Source of the DNA: Actinomycetes bacterium
GTDB taxonomy: Bacteria; Actinomycetota; Actinomycetes; Actinomycetales; Microbacteriaceae
Assembly (NCBI GenBank): GCA_030425055.1
Contig: JAUHVN010000045.1
Location: 1-12,741 of the forward strand
Length of the DNA stretch: 12,741 nt
Direction of reading: 5' to 3'
Notes under the pieces: generated by a model
Database searches by the model: none
Told to the model about the DNA's origin: nothing
Seen by the model: only the letters and a program-made list of their open reading frames with translations
Translations under genes and position numbers: made by a program
Shown: in pieces, positions 6,611 to 12,741 of the stretch
How positions within the stretch are numbered: position 1 is the first letter of the stretch
Layout of the letters: each line of letters starts with the position of its first letter

Positions 6611-7929
6611 CGTGCTTCCTCGTCGTCCGCGCGGAACACCTCGAGGAGGAAGGGATCCTCGGCGTGCGTCACGACGGTCCGGAAGAGCCCGCTCGCGCGG
6701 ATCGCGGCATGCACGTCGTCGCCGGCGAGGGAGCGGCCCTCGATGCGCGGTCGGTGATGGCACGCGAGCAGCTCACCGCCCGGTGTCAGACTCGCGCGGA
6801 TGCGGCGCAGGCCGTCGGCGAGCTCGGCCGTCGACCAGTAGTACGCGAGCTCCGAGATCACGATGAGGTCGAATCGGCCGTCGGGCCACTCGCCGGGCGC
6901 GCGCTGCTGCAGCACGCGGGCGTGGGGAACCCGCTCGTGCGCCTTCGCGAGGGCCGATTCGACGACGTCGACGGCGGTGATGCGGGCTGATCGCGAGGCG
7001 AGCTGCTCGGTGAGGAGCCCGGTCGCGCACCCCAGTTCGAGCACGTGCTCGTAGCGCTGCTGCGGGAGCGACGCGACGACCAGCTCACGTTTGCGGCGCT
7101 CGTACCACCGCGACTCGAAGCCCCACGGATCGTCGTGACGCTCGTAGAAGGCCCGGAACCACGAGGGGTCGACCGAGACGTCGTCCGACCGGCCGACATC
7201 GTCGACGAACACCTCGACGTGGCGCTCGAAGTGGCTGCGCATCCCCGCGTGCAGCATCGGAGGCTCGTCCGGCGACGGTGACGTCATCTGACTGAGGTGT
7301 CGTGCGACCGCCCGCACCTTGGCCGCGTGGGCGCGGTCGCCGAGAGCGAGCGCGCGCCACGCCGCGGTGTCGACGTCGTCCGACGTCGCCCAATGCCACA
7401 TCCAGATCGGATACTGGACGACGCGGATCCCGGCGCCCGCGAGGCGAGCCGCGACCGATCCGACGATGCGGTGATCGCGGTGGCCGTCTCCGTGCCAGGG
7501 GGTGACCAGCAGCGTGCGTGCGCCCGGCGCCGTCGACACGGCGGCGGTGATCGCCGACCGCACCTCGGCCTCGTGCTCGCGCAAGCCGCCGTCGGGCAGG
7601 CCGGCGAAGACCAGGCCGATGCCGTCGCCGAGTTCGGCGAGCGCGTCGACGGTCTCGTGCCGTCGGGTCCGCGCGACGTCCGACGGCGCTGCACCGTCCT
7701 CGCCCGACGCGTGGCCGTCGGTGAGCACCAGAACCGAGACCGCGATCCCCCGTGTGCGCGCCGTCGCGATCAGTCCCGCCGCGCCGAGCGTCTCGTCGTC
7801 GGGATGCGCGGCGACGACGACGACGCGGTCGCAGTCGAGATCGAGCGCCGGCGCACTCTGCCAGGGTGCCGCAGCGACCCAGTCCCGCTCGTCGGTGCCC
7901 GGATGCCGGTGGTCGAAGGCGATCGTCAT
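6607..7929 (-). CDS. Bifunctional PIG-L-family deacetylase / class I SAM-dependent methyltransferase
   Basis: A 440-residue two-domain fusion. The N-terminal half (about 30-215) is a PIG-L/LmbE zinc N-deacetylase: VVAAHPDDETLG gives His42 and Asp45 as zinc ligands and Asp44 as base, and GDGHRDH supplies His150 and His153, mirroring the HPDH motif of MshB. The C-terminal half (about 255-435) is a Rossmann methyltransferase: it opens with FYERHDDPWGFESRWYERRK (a NodS-like start), followed by motif I VLELGCATG (296-304), acidic Asp321 (AVDVVE), and FDLIVISELAYYW (353-365). PIG-L enzymes remove acetyl groups from N-acetyl-glucosamine-type sugars, so a sugar deacetylated and then methylated is the simplest inference. 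ATG 7929 overlaps the upstream stop as ATGA, and its own stop overlaps the next GTG start. The substrate is unknown. Confidence 0.93.
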   Translation of the reverse strand: MTIAFDHRHPGTDERDWVAAAPWQSAPALDLDCDRVVVVAAHPDDETLGAAGLIATARTRGIAVSVLVLTDGHASGEDGAAPSDVARTRRHETVDALAELGDGIGLVFAGLPDGGLREHEAEVRSAITAAVSTAPGARTLLVTPWHGDGHRDHRIVGSVAARLAGAGIRVVQYPIWMWHWATSDDVDTAAWRALALGDRAHAAKVRAVARHLSQMTSPSPDEPPMLHAGMRSHFERHVEVFVDDVGRSDDVSVDPSWFRAFYERHDDPWGFESRWYERRKRELVVASLPQQRYEHVLELGCATGLLTEQLASRSARITAVDVVESALAKAHERVPHARVLQQRAPGEWPDGRFDLIVISELAYYWSTAELADGLRRIRASLTPGGELLACHHRPRIEGRSLAGDDVHAAIRASGLFRTVVTHAEDPFLLEVFRADDEEAR

Positions 7930-9038
7930 GGGGCCGCCGCCAGCATCCGCCCCAGCCGCGCGAAGTCGCGTTCGGCGTGGTGTTGCCTGAGGTACATGCG
8001 CAGATCGGCGACGCGCCGCGCGTGGCGCTCGTCGATCGTGAGCGGGGCCGGCCCGAGCGCATGGTCGGCGAGCGTCAGAATGCGCTCGGCGTGCGTCGCG
8101 GTCACCGATCGGACCCGTTCGGCGGTGATCGCGAGGTCGCGCCCGGTGATCCCGCCGTCCACGAGCATCGCCGCTTCGGTGAGCAGCGCGCGGACCGTCC
8201 AGAAGGCGGCGTCGGCTTCACCGGCGTGCATCGCCGCGAGCTGATCGGCGTCCTGACGACCGGCGCGCGCGACGATGGCGCGCACGAGCGGCGCTGTCGC
8301 GCCCCACCATACGGCCGCGACCCCCATGCCGCCCCACGCGAACCCGGAGCGCGCGAAGTACCAGTCGTCCTCGCCGATGGGGCCGGCGGGCACACCGGCG
8401 AAGTCGACCGGGGCGCTCACCACCTTGTCGAGCCCGCGCGCGGCCCACGGCCCGCGATGGCACGTCACCGCCTCATTGCGCAACGAGACGGCGAACAGTC
8501 GACGGGTGTCGGGCCCGGTCCACGCCGTCACAAGGGCGTGGGTGAGCATGCCCGCCAGCGAGCACCACTGCTTGCGCCCGTCCAGCACCCAGCCGTCCCC
8601 CGAGCGACGGGCCTCGAGCCGGGTGCCCTCCGCCGCGAAGACCCCCCACGACGAGTCGGCGTCCGCGCCGACGGCCGCGAGGGAAGCATCCACGGGCAGA
8701 CCTTCGACGCGTGCCTGCGCGAGGATCGCGAGGGCATCCAGGTGAGGCTCGAGGACGCGCGCGGCGGTCACATCGAGGGCGGCAGCCGACGCGAGCACCT
8801 CCCAGGCGCCGTGCGTGCGGCCGGTGCCCGGGAGCGGCGTCCGTCGGCCGCTCTCCACAGCCCAGTCGATCGTCGCGACGACGTGGGTCCCCAGCAGCGG
8901 AACCTCGCGTGCGGCGTCTCGCACGGATGCCGCGGCGCTGGATGCGGGATGCCCCAGCGGATGCAGCGACAGCGGCTGGTCGGCGGATTCGATGACGGCG
9001 GAGACGGGCTGGGTGGCTTCCCGCACCGCTGTGCTCAA
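7926..9038 (-). CDS. Acyl-CoA dehydrogenase-like flavoprotein
   Basis: A 370-residue member of the acyl-CoA dehydrogenase superfamily. The all-alpha N-terminal part (about 35-115) is followed by the beta domain with WGVFAAEG (131-138), GDGWVLDGRKQWCSLAGM (147-164, the flavin-contacting KxWCS segment) and a C-terminal helical domain (about 230-365). Known enzymes of this fold oxidise acyl thioesters with FAD. The YEGT-type segment that carries the catalytic Glu of classical enzymes is not found at the C-terminus, so the reaction may differ. I placed the start at TTG 9038, overlapping the dps stop as TTGA; GTG 9026 is the main alternative and removes four residues. Neither has a strong ribosome binding site, consistent with coupled translation. 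The company of PIG-L/methyltransferase and GT2 suggests a shared biosynthetic route rather than fatty-acid breakdown. Confidence 0.88.
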   Translation of the reverse strand: MSTAVREATQPVSAVIESADQPLSLHPLGHPASSAAASVRDAAREVPLLGTHVVATIDWAVESGRRTPLPGTGRTHGAWEVLASAAALDVTAARVLEPHLDALAILAQARVEGLPVDASLAAVGADADSSWGVFAAEGTRLEARRSGDGWVLDGRKQWCSLAGMLTHALVTAWTGPDTRRLFAVSLRNEAVTCHRGPWAARGLDKVVSAPVDFAGVPAGPIGEDDWYFARSGFAWGGMGVAAVWWGATAPLVRAIVARAGRQDADQLAAMHAGEADAAFWTVRALLTEAAMLVDGGITGRDLAITAERVRSVTATHAERILTLADHALGPAPLTIDERHARRVADLRMYLRQHHAERDFARLGRMLAAAP

Positions 9039-9613
9039 CGTCGGACCGCCGGTGTGCGGTTCTCGGCGCTGACCATCCAGGCGAACTGCTCGAGCTTCTC
9101 GAGAACGCCGTGGAGGATGTCCGCGCTCGTCGGATCCTCGTCGTCGACGTCGTCGTGCACCTCGCGGCAGGTCGAGACCACGGCCTCGAGCCGTTCGGTC
9201 ACGAGATCGATGACCTCCGTCGTGTCGATCTCGCCCTGCGGGAACTCGGGCAGCGTCGTCGTCTGGGCGACGACGTCGCTGCGGCCGTCGGGCAGCGCGT
9301 GGAGTGCGCGCATCCGCTCGGCGACGACGTCGCCGAGCTCGCGCGCCGCGTCGATGATCTCGTCGAGCTGACGATGCGTGTCGCGGAAGTTCGAGCCGAC
9401 GACGTTCCAATGCGCCTGCTTGCCCTGCAGTGACAGCTCGATGAGGTCGACCAGCACGCGCTGGAGGCTGTCGCTCAGCGTCTTCGACGCGCGGAACCCG
9501 CTCTCGGCGTTCTGCTCGTCGGTGAGCTTCGCGCCTGTGCCGCCCTTGGCGGCACGCCGGCGGTTCGAGGTGCTCTTCGCGGGTGCGGACGCGGTCTTGG
9601 TCTTGGTGGCCAT
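9035..9613 (-). CDS. dps: Dps-family DNA-binding ferritin-like protein
   Basis: A 192-residue mini-ferritin that oxidises and stores iron with peroxide and can coat DNA. The ferroxidase ligands are complete and spaced as in E. coli Dps: His68 (QAHWN), His80 (DTHRQLDE), Asp84, Asp95 and Glu99 (GDVVAER). The first ~30 residues form a Lys/Arg/Ala/Ser-rich tail (four Lys and a run of three Arg), the type that binds DNA in Dps proteins. The length is longer than the ~165 typical because of this tail. ATG 9613 has AGAAGGAG (9626-9619) 5 nt upstream. The stop overlaps the start of the acyl-CoA dehydrogenase-like gene, making dps the first gene of a four-gene operon. This linkage is odd, since Dps is usually monocistronic. 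Confidence 0.96.
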   Translation of the reverse strand: MATKTKTASAPAKSTSNRRRAAKGGTGAKLTDEQNAESGFRASKTLSDSLQRVLVDLIELSLQGKQAHWNVVGSNFRDTHRQLDEIIDAARELGDVVAERMRALHALPDGRSDVVAQTTTLPEFPQGEIDTTEVIDLVTERLEAVVSTCREVHDDVDDEDPTSADILHGVLEKLEQFAWMVSAENRTPAVRR

Positions 9614-9618
9614 CGCTT

Positions 9619-9646
9619 CTCCTTCTGGGGCGGTGGCATCACGCTA
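9619..9646 (-). promoter_or_regulatory. Ribosome binding site and candidate -10 box of dps operon
   Basis: On the minus strand AGAAGGAG (9626-9619) is a strong Shine-Dalgarno 5 nt from ATG 9613. TAGCGT (9646-9641) fits the TANNNT -10 pattern and would give a ~20-nt leader carrying that site. No -35 match at 17 nt is visible, so the -10 call is weak; the ribosome binding site is firm. Confidence 0.5.
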
Positions 9647-9680
9647 GGTCGCGTCGCGGAAATCCGTACGGGGATTGCTT

Positions 9681-9694
9681 CCCCGGGCCCGGGG
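9681..9694. other. 14-bp GC-only perfect palindrome between TetR and dps
   Basis: CCCCGGGCCCGGGG equals its reverse complement. It lies 32 nt past the TetR stop and about 35 nt upstream of the candidate dps -10 box. It could fold as a GC hairpin acting as terminator of the TetR transcript (though no T-run follows) or be a regulatory site for dps. The rest of the 113-bp gap shows nothing else I can name. Confidence 0.4.
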
Positions 9695-9726
9695 TGCTAC
9701 TCCGCATGCGCCGGATCAGCTCGGGA

Positions 9727-10350
9727 TCAGCCCGTGAGCTCGCCCGTCAGGTAGCGCTGCAGCGTCGGGCCGACGGCGGCCACGACCTCGTCGGGCGTCG
9801 CCTCGGCGATCGGCGGCAGCTCGAGGACGTACCGCGTCACGATGAGGCCCACGATCTGGCTCGCGACGAGCCCTGCGCGACGGCGGGCTTCGTCGCCGCC
9901 CCCGAGGCGCGTGGTGATACGTCGCAGGATCTCACGCGACACGAATCCGACCAGGATGCCGGCGGTGCGCTTGCTGCCCATCATCGCGCGCATGACCGCG
10001 ATCCCGCGCCGCCGGAAGTCGGGCTGCTCCCACAGGTCGACCAGGAACCGTGCGAGCCGCTCACCCGCCGTGTCGAGGTCGCCGTCGAGGAGCTCGGGCA
10101 GGATGCGCGCAGGCTGCATGGGGGCGTCGATGACCGCGGTGAACAGGTCGGCCTTGCTGCCGAAGTAGTGGTGCACGAGAGCCGCGTCGACGTCGGCACG
10201 CGCGGCGATCGACCGGATGGTCGCCGCGTCGTAGCCCTGCGCCTCGAATTCCGCGACCGCGGCGTCGAGGATGCGCTCGCGGGCGTCCGTGGCGCCTCCA
10301 CGCGGGCGACCGCGACGCCGCCGGGGCGCGGAGAGACCTCGTTCGGACAT
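9727..10350 (-). CDS. TetR/AcrR-family regulator of the divergent ABC-2 exporter
   Basis: A 207-residue repressor. A basic N-terminal arm (PRRRRGRPRGG, about 9-19) precedes the helix-turn-helix: ATDARERILDAAVAEFEAQGY then DAATIRSIAARADVDAALVHHYFGSK (about 20-66), with the ALVHHYFGSK recognition signature. The C-terminal domain (about 80-205), with the MRAMMGSKRTAG and VGLIVTRYVLE segments, resembles the TetR_C type found in many actinobacterial regulators. ATG 10350 overlaps an imperfect 24-bp inverted repeat, and TATCGT lies 7 nt upstream, so the message may be leaderless and autorepressed. There is no Shine-Dalgarno at usual distance. Divergent placement 66 bp from the ABC-2 permease gene indicates it controls that exporter; the inducer is unknown. 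Confidence 0.93.
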   Translation of the reverse strand: MSERGLSAPRRRRGRPRGGATDARERILDAAVAEFEAQGYDAATIRSIAARADVDAALVHHYFGSKADLFTAVIDAPMQPARILPELLDGDLDTAGERLARFLVDLWEQPDFRRRGIAVMRAMMGSKRTAGILVGFVSREILRRITTRLGGGDEARRRAGLVASQIVGLIVTRYVLELPPIAEATPDEVVAAVGPTLQRYLTGELTG

Positions 10351-10368
10351 ATCGAAAACGATACGTCC
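10345..10368. promoter_or_regulatory. 24-bp imperfect inverted repeat at the TetR start, probable operator
   Basis: Arms GGACATATCG (10345-10354) and CGATACGTCC (10359-10368) flank AAAA; they pair with a single mismatch, and the core TATCG/CGATA is exact. The repeat covers the TetR start codon and its probable -10 box (TATCGT, 10363-10358), so binding there would silence the regulator gene itself. Confidence 0.6.
10358..10363 (-). promoter_or_regulatory. Probable -10 box of the second TetR gene, leaderless arrangement
   Basis: TATCGT on the minus strand (4/6 to TATAAT) ends 7 nt before ATG 10350. With no Shine-Dalgarno present, transcription beginning at the start codon is the simplest reading. 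Confidence 0.4.
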
Positions 10369-10380
10369 CTCGCGCGCCCC

Positions 10381-10410
10381 TTGCCAGATATTCATCGCAC
10401 GTTGAATAAT
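10381..10410 (+). promoter_or_regulatory. Promoter of the ABC-2 exporter operon, leaderless arrangement
   Basis: TTGCCA (10381-10386, 5/6 to TTGACA) is followed after 18 nt by AATAAT (10405-10410, 5/6 to TATAAT). Only 6 nt separate the -10 box from ATG 10417, and no Shine-Dalgarno exists, so the message probably starts at the ATG itself. Confidence 0.6.
10389..10408. promoter_or_regulatory. Second inverted repeat, overlapping the exporter -10 box
   Basis: TATTCA (10389-10394) and TGAATA (10403-10408) form an exact inverted repeat with an 8-nt gap. It overlaps the -10 box of the exporter promoter, a good position for an operator. Its sequence differs from the repeat at 10345-10368, so the two may not bind the same protein. 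Confidence 0.4.
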
Positions 10411-10416
10411 GCCGCC

Positions 10417-11508
10417 ATGCGCGCTGTCTTCTTCAAGGAGTTCCAGGAGCTGCGGCGGGACCGTCGCACGCTCGGGATGCTCGTCGTCCTGCCCCTGCTG
10501 CTGCTCATCATCTTCGGGTACGCGGCCAACTTCACGGTCGACGAGTTCGACGTCGCCCTCGTCGGCCCCGACGCCGACACGGTCGACACGCAGATCGAGG
10601 ACAACGACGATCTGGCCGACCACCTGAACATCGTCTCGATCGACACGGATGCCACGGCCGCCGACGCCGAGGACATCCTGCGCGACGGCCGAGCCGACGT
10701 CGCCATCGACGCCGAGACGGATCAGATCACGGTGTACCTCGACGGGTCGAACCTGTTCGCGGCGCAGTCGGCGCAGGTGCTGTTCACCCAGGTGCAGCAG
10801 CAGCTGGCGCAGAACCCGCAGGCGCCGCCGCTCGAGATCGACATCCTGTTCAACCCCGATCTCAAGACGTCGTGGGTGATGATCCCCGCCATCATCGGCC
10901 TGATCCTCACCTTCATCGGCACGATCATCACGAGCATCGGCCTCGTCCGCGAACGCGAGGCCGGCACGCTCGAGCAGCTCGCCGTCATGCCGCTCAAAGC
11001 CAGCTCGGTGATCCTCGGCAAGGTGATGCCGTACTTCCTGCTGGCCTCCTTCGACATGGCGCTCATCGCGCTGCTGGGCATCTGGCTGTTCAGCGTGCCG
11101 TTCGTCGGGAGCGTCTGGATCTTCATCCTCGGTGCGGCGCTGTTCCTGTTCGCGGTGCTCGGCATCGGGGTGCTCATCTCGTCGGTGTCGCAGACCTCGG
11201 GCCAGGCGATCCAGCTCGCGATGATGACGCTGCTGCCGCAGATCCTGCTGTCGGGCATGATCTTCCCGCTCGACGCCATGGCGGCGGGAGTCCGGTGGAT
11301 CGGCTACCTGCTGCCGCTGACGTACTTCACGATGATCTCGCAGGGCGTCATGCTGCGCGGAGCGCCGCTGGACTCCCTGTGGCTGCCGTTGGTCATCCTC
11401 GCCGTCATGGCCGTCGTGATCTTCGGCCTCGCGGTCATGCGGCTGCATGCGAGCCTGTCGCCGGCGCGTCCGCGCACGCCCGCGCGCGCACACGGGAAGC
11501 GCTCGTGA
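10417..11508 (+). CDS. ABC-2 type transporter permease (YbhS/YbhR-like)
   Basis: A 363-residue inner-membrane permease. The order is a cytoplasmic N-terminal amphipathic segment (KEFQELRRDRRT), helix 1 (about 18-38), an extracytoplasmic domain (about 39-152), then helices at about 153-177, 204-226, 232-256, 263-283 and 320-341, and a basic tail. The cytoplasmic EREAGTLEQLAVMPLKASS segment (179-197) after helix 2 is the ABC-2 family coupling signature that contacts the ATPase. The family exports drugs, lipids or polysaccharides; YbhFSR of E. coli is a drug/cation exporter. The stop overlaps the GTG of the ATPase gene (GTGA, 11505-11508), so the two subunits are co-translated. The only permease seen, it may form a homodimer. 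It is probably repressed by the divergent TetR. Confidence 0.93.
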   Translation: MRAVFFKEFQELRRDRRTLGMLVVLPLLLLIIFGYAANFTVDEFDVALVGPDADTVDTQIEDNDDLADHLNIVSIDTDATAADAEDILRDGRADVAIDAETDQITVYLDGSNLFAAQSAQVLFTQVQQQLAQNPQAPPLEIDILFNPDLKTSWVMIPAIIGLILTFIGTIITSIGLVREREAGTLEQLAVMPLKASSVILGKVMPYFLLASFDMALIALLGIWLFSVPFVGSVWIFILGAALFLFAVLGIGVLISSVSQTSGQAIQLAMMTLLPQILLSGMIFPLDAMAAGVRWIGYLLPLTYFTMISQGVMLRGAPLDSLWLPLVILAVMAVVIFGLAVMRLHASLSPARPRTPARAHGKRS

Positions 11509-12491
11509 GCGAGCTCGGCGTCGACGGACTCCGCGTCGAGTTCGGCGGCGCGGTCGCGCTCGACGACGTCTCGCTCGTCGTGCCGGCCGGAGAGGTCACC
11601 GCGGTGGTCGGCGGCGACGGCGCCGGCAAGTCGACGCTGCTGCGCGTGCTCGCCGGGCGCGTGCGCGCGGCATCCGGAGACGTCCGCACCCTGCCGCAGG
11701 CCGACATCGGCTACCAGCCGTCGACCTCAGGGGTGTGGGGCAACCTCAGCGTCACCGAGAACGTCGAGTTCGTCGGCAGCTCGTACGGCATGACGTCGAA
11801 GGCCGTGCGGTCGCGGGGTGACGAGCTGCTCGAGCGCGCGGGTCTGGCCGATGCGCGGGCGCGGCTCGGCCGGGCCCTGTCGGGCGGGATGCGGCAGAAG
11901 CTCGGCTTCGTGCTGGCGATCCTGCACGAACCGCGACTGATCCTGCTCGACGAGCCCAGCACGGGGGTCGATCCCGTCAGCCGCGTCGAACTGTGGCGGC
12001 TCATCTCGGGGGCGGCGTCGGACGACACCGCCGTGCTGCTGGCCACGACCTACCTCGACGAGGCGCAGCGTGCGGCATCCGTCACCGCGCTCGATGCGGG
12101 GGCGGTGATCGCCGCGGGACAGCCGGACGGGATCATCACCGGCGTGCCGGGCGCGATCGGCTTACTGCGGCCCGGCGCGCCGGTGCCACCTCGATCGTGG
12201 CGTCGCGGCGTCGAGCGGCACATGTGGATCCCCGAAGGTTCGCCGCTCGACGGTGCCGAGCCGATCGCCGCGCCGGACCTCGAGGACGCGCTGATCGCCC
12301 TCACGCTCGCGCGCCGGACAGCGGCCGACCACGACGCGGCCGCCCATCCGCGACGGGCGGCGCGGGCTGCGCGCGCGGCCGCCGGTGGGGCGGATGCCGC
12401 GGGCGCGGCACCCGAGTCCGCACGCGGCGTCGTCGTCGCCGACGGCCGTGACGTCACCCGGCGATTCGGAACCCACGTCGCCGTCGACGAC
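11505..12491 (+). CDS. YbhF-like tandem-NBD ABC transporter ATPase, first domain complete, second cut off by the chimeric join
   Basis: From GTG 11505 the frame encodes a full nucleotide-binding domain: Walker A GGDGAGKST (36-44), signature LSGGMRQK (125-132), and Walker B LILLDEPSTGVDP with Asp149/Glu150. The Q-loop position reads GYQPST rather than the usual PQ motif, and the switch His is replaced (ATTYLDEA, Thr182), as in the first domain of YbhF-type proteins, which carry two NBDs. A linker rich in Ala and Arg (about 264-305) follows, then GRDVTRRFGTHVAVDD, the first strands of a second NBD. After codon 329 all similarity ends: no second Walker A appears, though the frame stays open to the window end. 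The true protein should be roughly 550-600 residues. It is coupled to the permease by a GTGA overlap. Confidence 0.88.
12474..12491. other. 18-bp shared stretch at a probable chimeric join
   Basis: CACGTCGCCGTCGACGAC reads H-V-A-V-D-D on the plus strand, exactly what a second ABC domain needs (FGTHVAVDD). On the minus strand it reads V-V-D-G-D-V, exactly what follows ANYT in a TonB-receptor strand. Both readings are in register with their genes. Such a stretch is where an assembler or a PCR chimera would join two unrelated molecules. Confidence 0.7.
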
Positions 12492-12741
12492 GGTGTAGTT
12501 GGCGAGGATGCCGAAACCGCTGTCGCCGAAGAAGTACTGTCCGCCGATTTCCCAGCCATGGAGCTTGGCCTTGTTCTGGTTGATCGGCCGGTTGACGTTG
12601 AACATGTACAGCGGATCGTCCGCTTCTCCGTACAGGTCGTAGGCGGCCTCCGTGGTGAGCACCTGGGCATCGGTGCCGTTGTACGCCGCCAGCCCCGCGG
12701 GGTCGTTGCGCAGGAGCGCCAGTGCGGTGAACAACGCCGTG
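12474..12741 (-). CDS. TonB-dependent receptor beta-barrel fragment, foreign to the rest of the window
   Basis: The minus frame entering at the window edge reads through NDPAGLAAYNGTDAQVL, DPLYMFNVNRPINQNKAKL, HGWEIGGQYFFGDSGFGILANYT and VVDGDV, then changes to nonsense antisense to the ABC gene. Alternating aromatic/polar strands, and especially the LHGWEIGGQYFF...GILANYT segment, are typical of the C-terminal barrel of TonB-dependent receptors from Proteobacteria (Xanthomonas/Sphingomonas-like). Both ends are missing: the start lies beyond the window and the C-terminus is lost at the join. Such receptors sit in an outer membrane, which an actinobacterium of this type lacks. It is best seen as sequence from another organism. 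The family call is confident; the exact source is not. Confidence 0.8.

Noticed and set aside
10417..11493. Minus-strand open frame extending upstream of the second TetR
   Set aside because: It is antisense to the ABC-2 permease, and composed of Arg/Asp/His-rich low-complexity residues; the TetR begins properly at ATG 10350.
12162..12473. Minus-strand continuation of the TonB-receptor frame as part of one protein
   Set aside because: Past the join it becomes Arg/Gly/Ala-rich antisense of the ABC linker and first domain, with no barrel pattern.
12492..12741. Plus-strand ATPase frame staying open to the window end as a possible extended protein
   Set aside because: No Walker A or other ABC motif follows, whereas the opposite strand gives a clear TonB-receptor barrel in the same stretch; openness is chance.
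1..12741. CRISPR arrays, tRNA/rRNA genes, insertion sequences, att sites or prophage genes
   Set aside because: No regularly spaced direct repeats, tRNA-like cloverleaf, transposase, integrase or phage protein was seen on either strand.

Overview
The window is very GC-rich DNA with actinobacterial features: GTG/TTG starts, -10 boxes placed so that messages would begin at the start codon, and a Dps ferritin with a basic N-terminal tail. The overall look suggests a Microbacterium-like member of the Microbacteriaceae. This placement is an inference from composition and protein style, not from a search. Up to about position 12,491 the genes are intact, closely packed and look chromosomal. The last ~250 bases look foreign.

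Layout. (1) A 5'-truncated entry on the minus strand is a macro-domain protein (ADP-ribose chemistry), divergent from an HSL-type alpha/beta hydrolase (442-1368). (2) A complete amylosucrase (minus, 1377-3269) is divergent from a DUF2461 protein (3324-3968). (3) A TetR regulator (minus, 3972-4556) is divergent from a six-helix ABC-2/YhgE-like membrane protein (4634-5836). An 18-bp perfect palindrome between them sits in promoter elements facing both ways. (4) A minus-strand operon reads dps, acyl-CoA-dehydrogenase-like gene, PIG-L deacetylase/methyltransferase fusion, GT2 glycosyltransferase (9613 down to 5861). Each junction is a 4-nt stop/start overlap (TTGA, ATGA, GTGA). (5) A second TetR (minus, 9727-10350) is divergent from an ABC-2 permease (10417-11508), which overlaps by 4 nt a two-NBD, YbhF-like ATPase (from 11505).

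How the genes work together. Modules 3 and 5 are both TetR-plus-export units with inverted repeats in the shared promoter region, typical of ligand-induced efflux. Module 4 looks like one translationally coupled pathway: an oxidoreductase, a deacetylase/methyltransferase and a glycosyltransferase acting on an unknown glycosylated or acylated metabolite, co-expressed with Dps. Amylosucrase and the hydrolase are stand-alone enzymes.

Most important caution: at 12,474-12,491 the second ATPase domain stops being recognisable after its first strand (THVAVDD). From there to the end the minus strand encodes a TonB-dependent receptor beta-barrel fragment, an outer-membrane protein of Gram-negative bacteria. 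An 18-bp stretch at the join fits both genes' reading frames. This is best explained as a chimeric assembly join, so everything after ~12,491 should not be treated as part of the actinobacterial locus.

The strongest candidate for under-described biology is the dps/ACAD/PIG-L-methyltransferase/GT2 operon. No CRISPR array, tRNA, rRNA, insertion sequence or prophage was seen, and there is no gene-free stretch above 300 bases.
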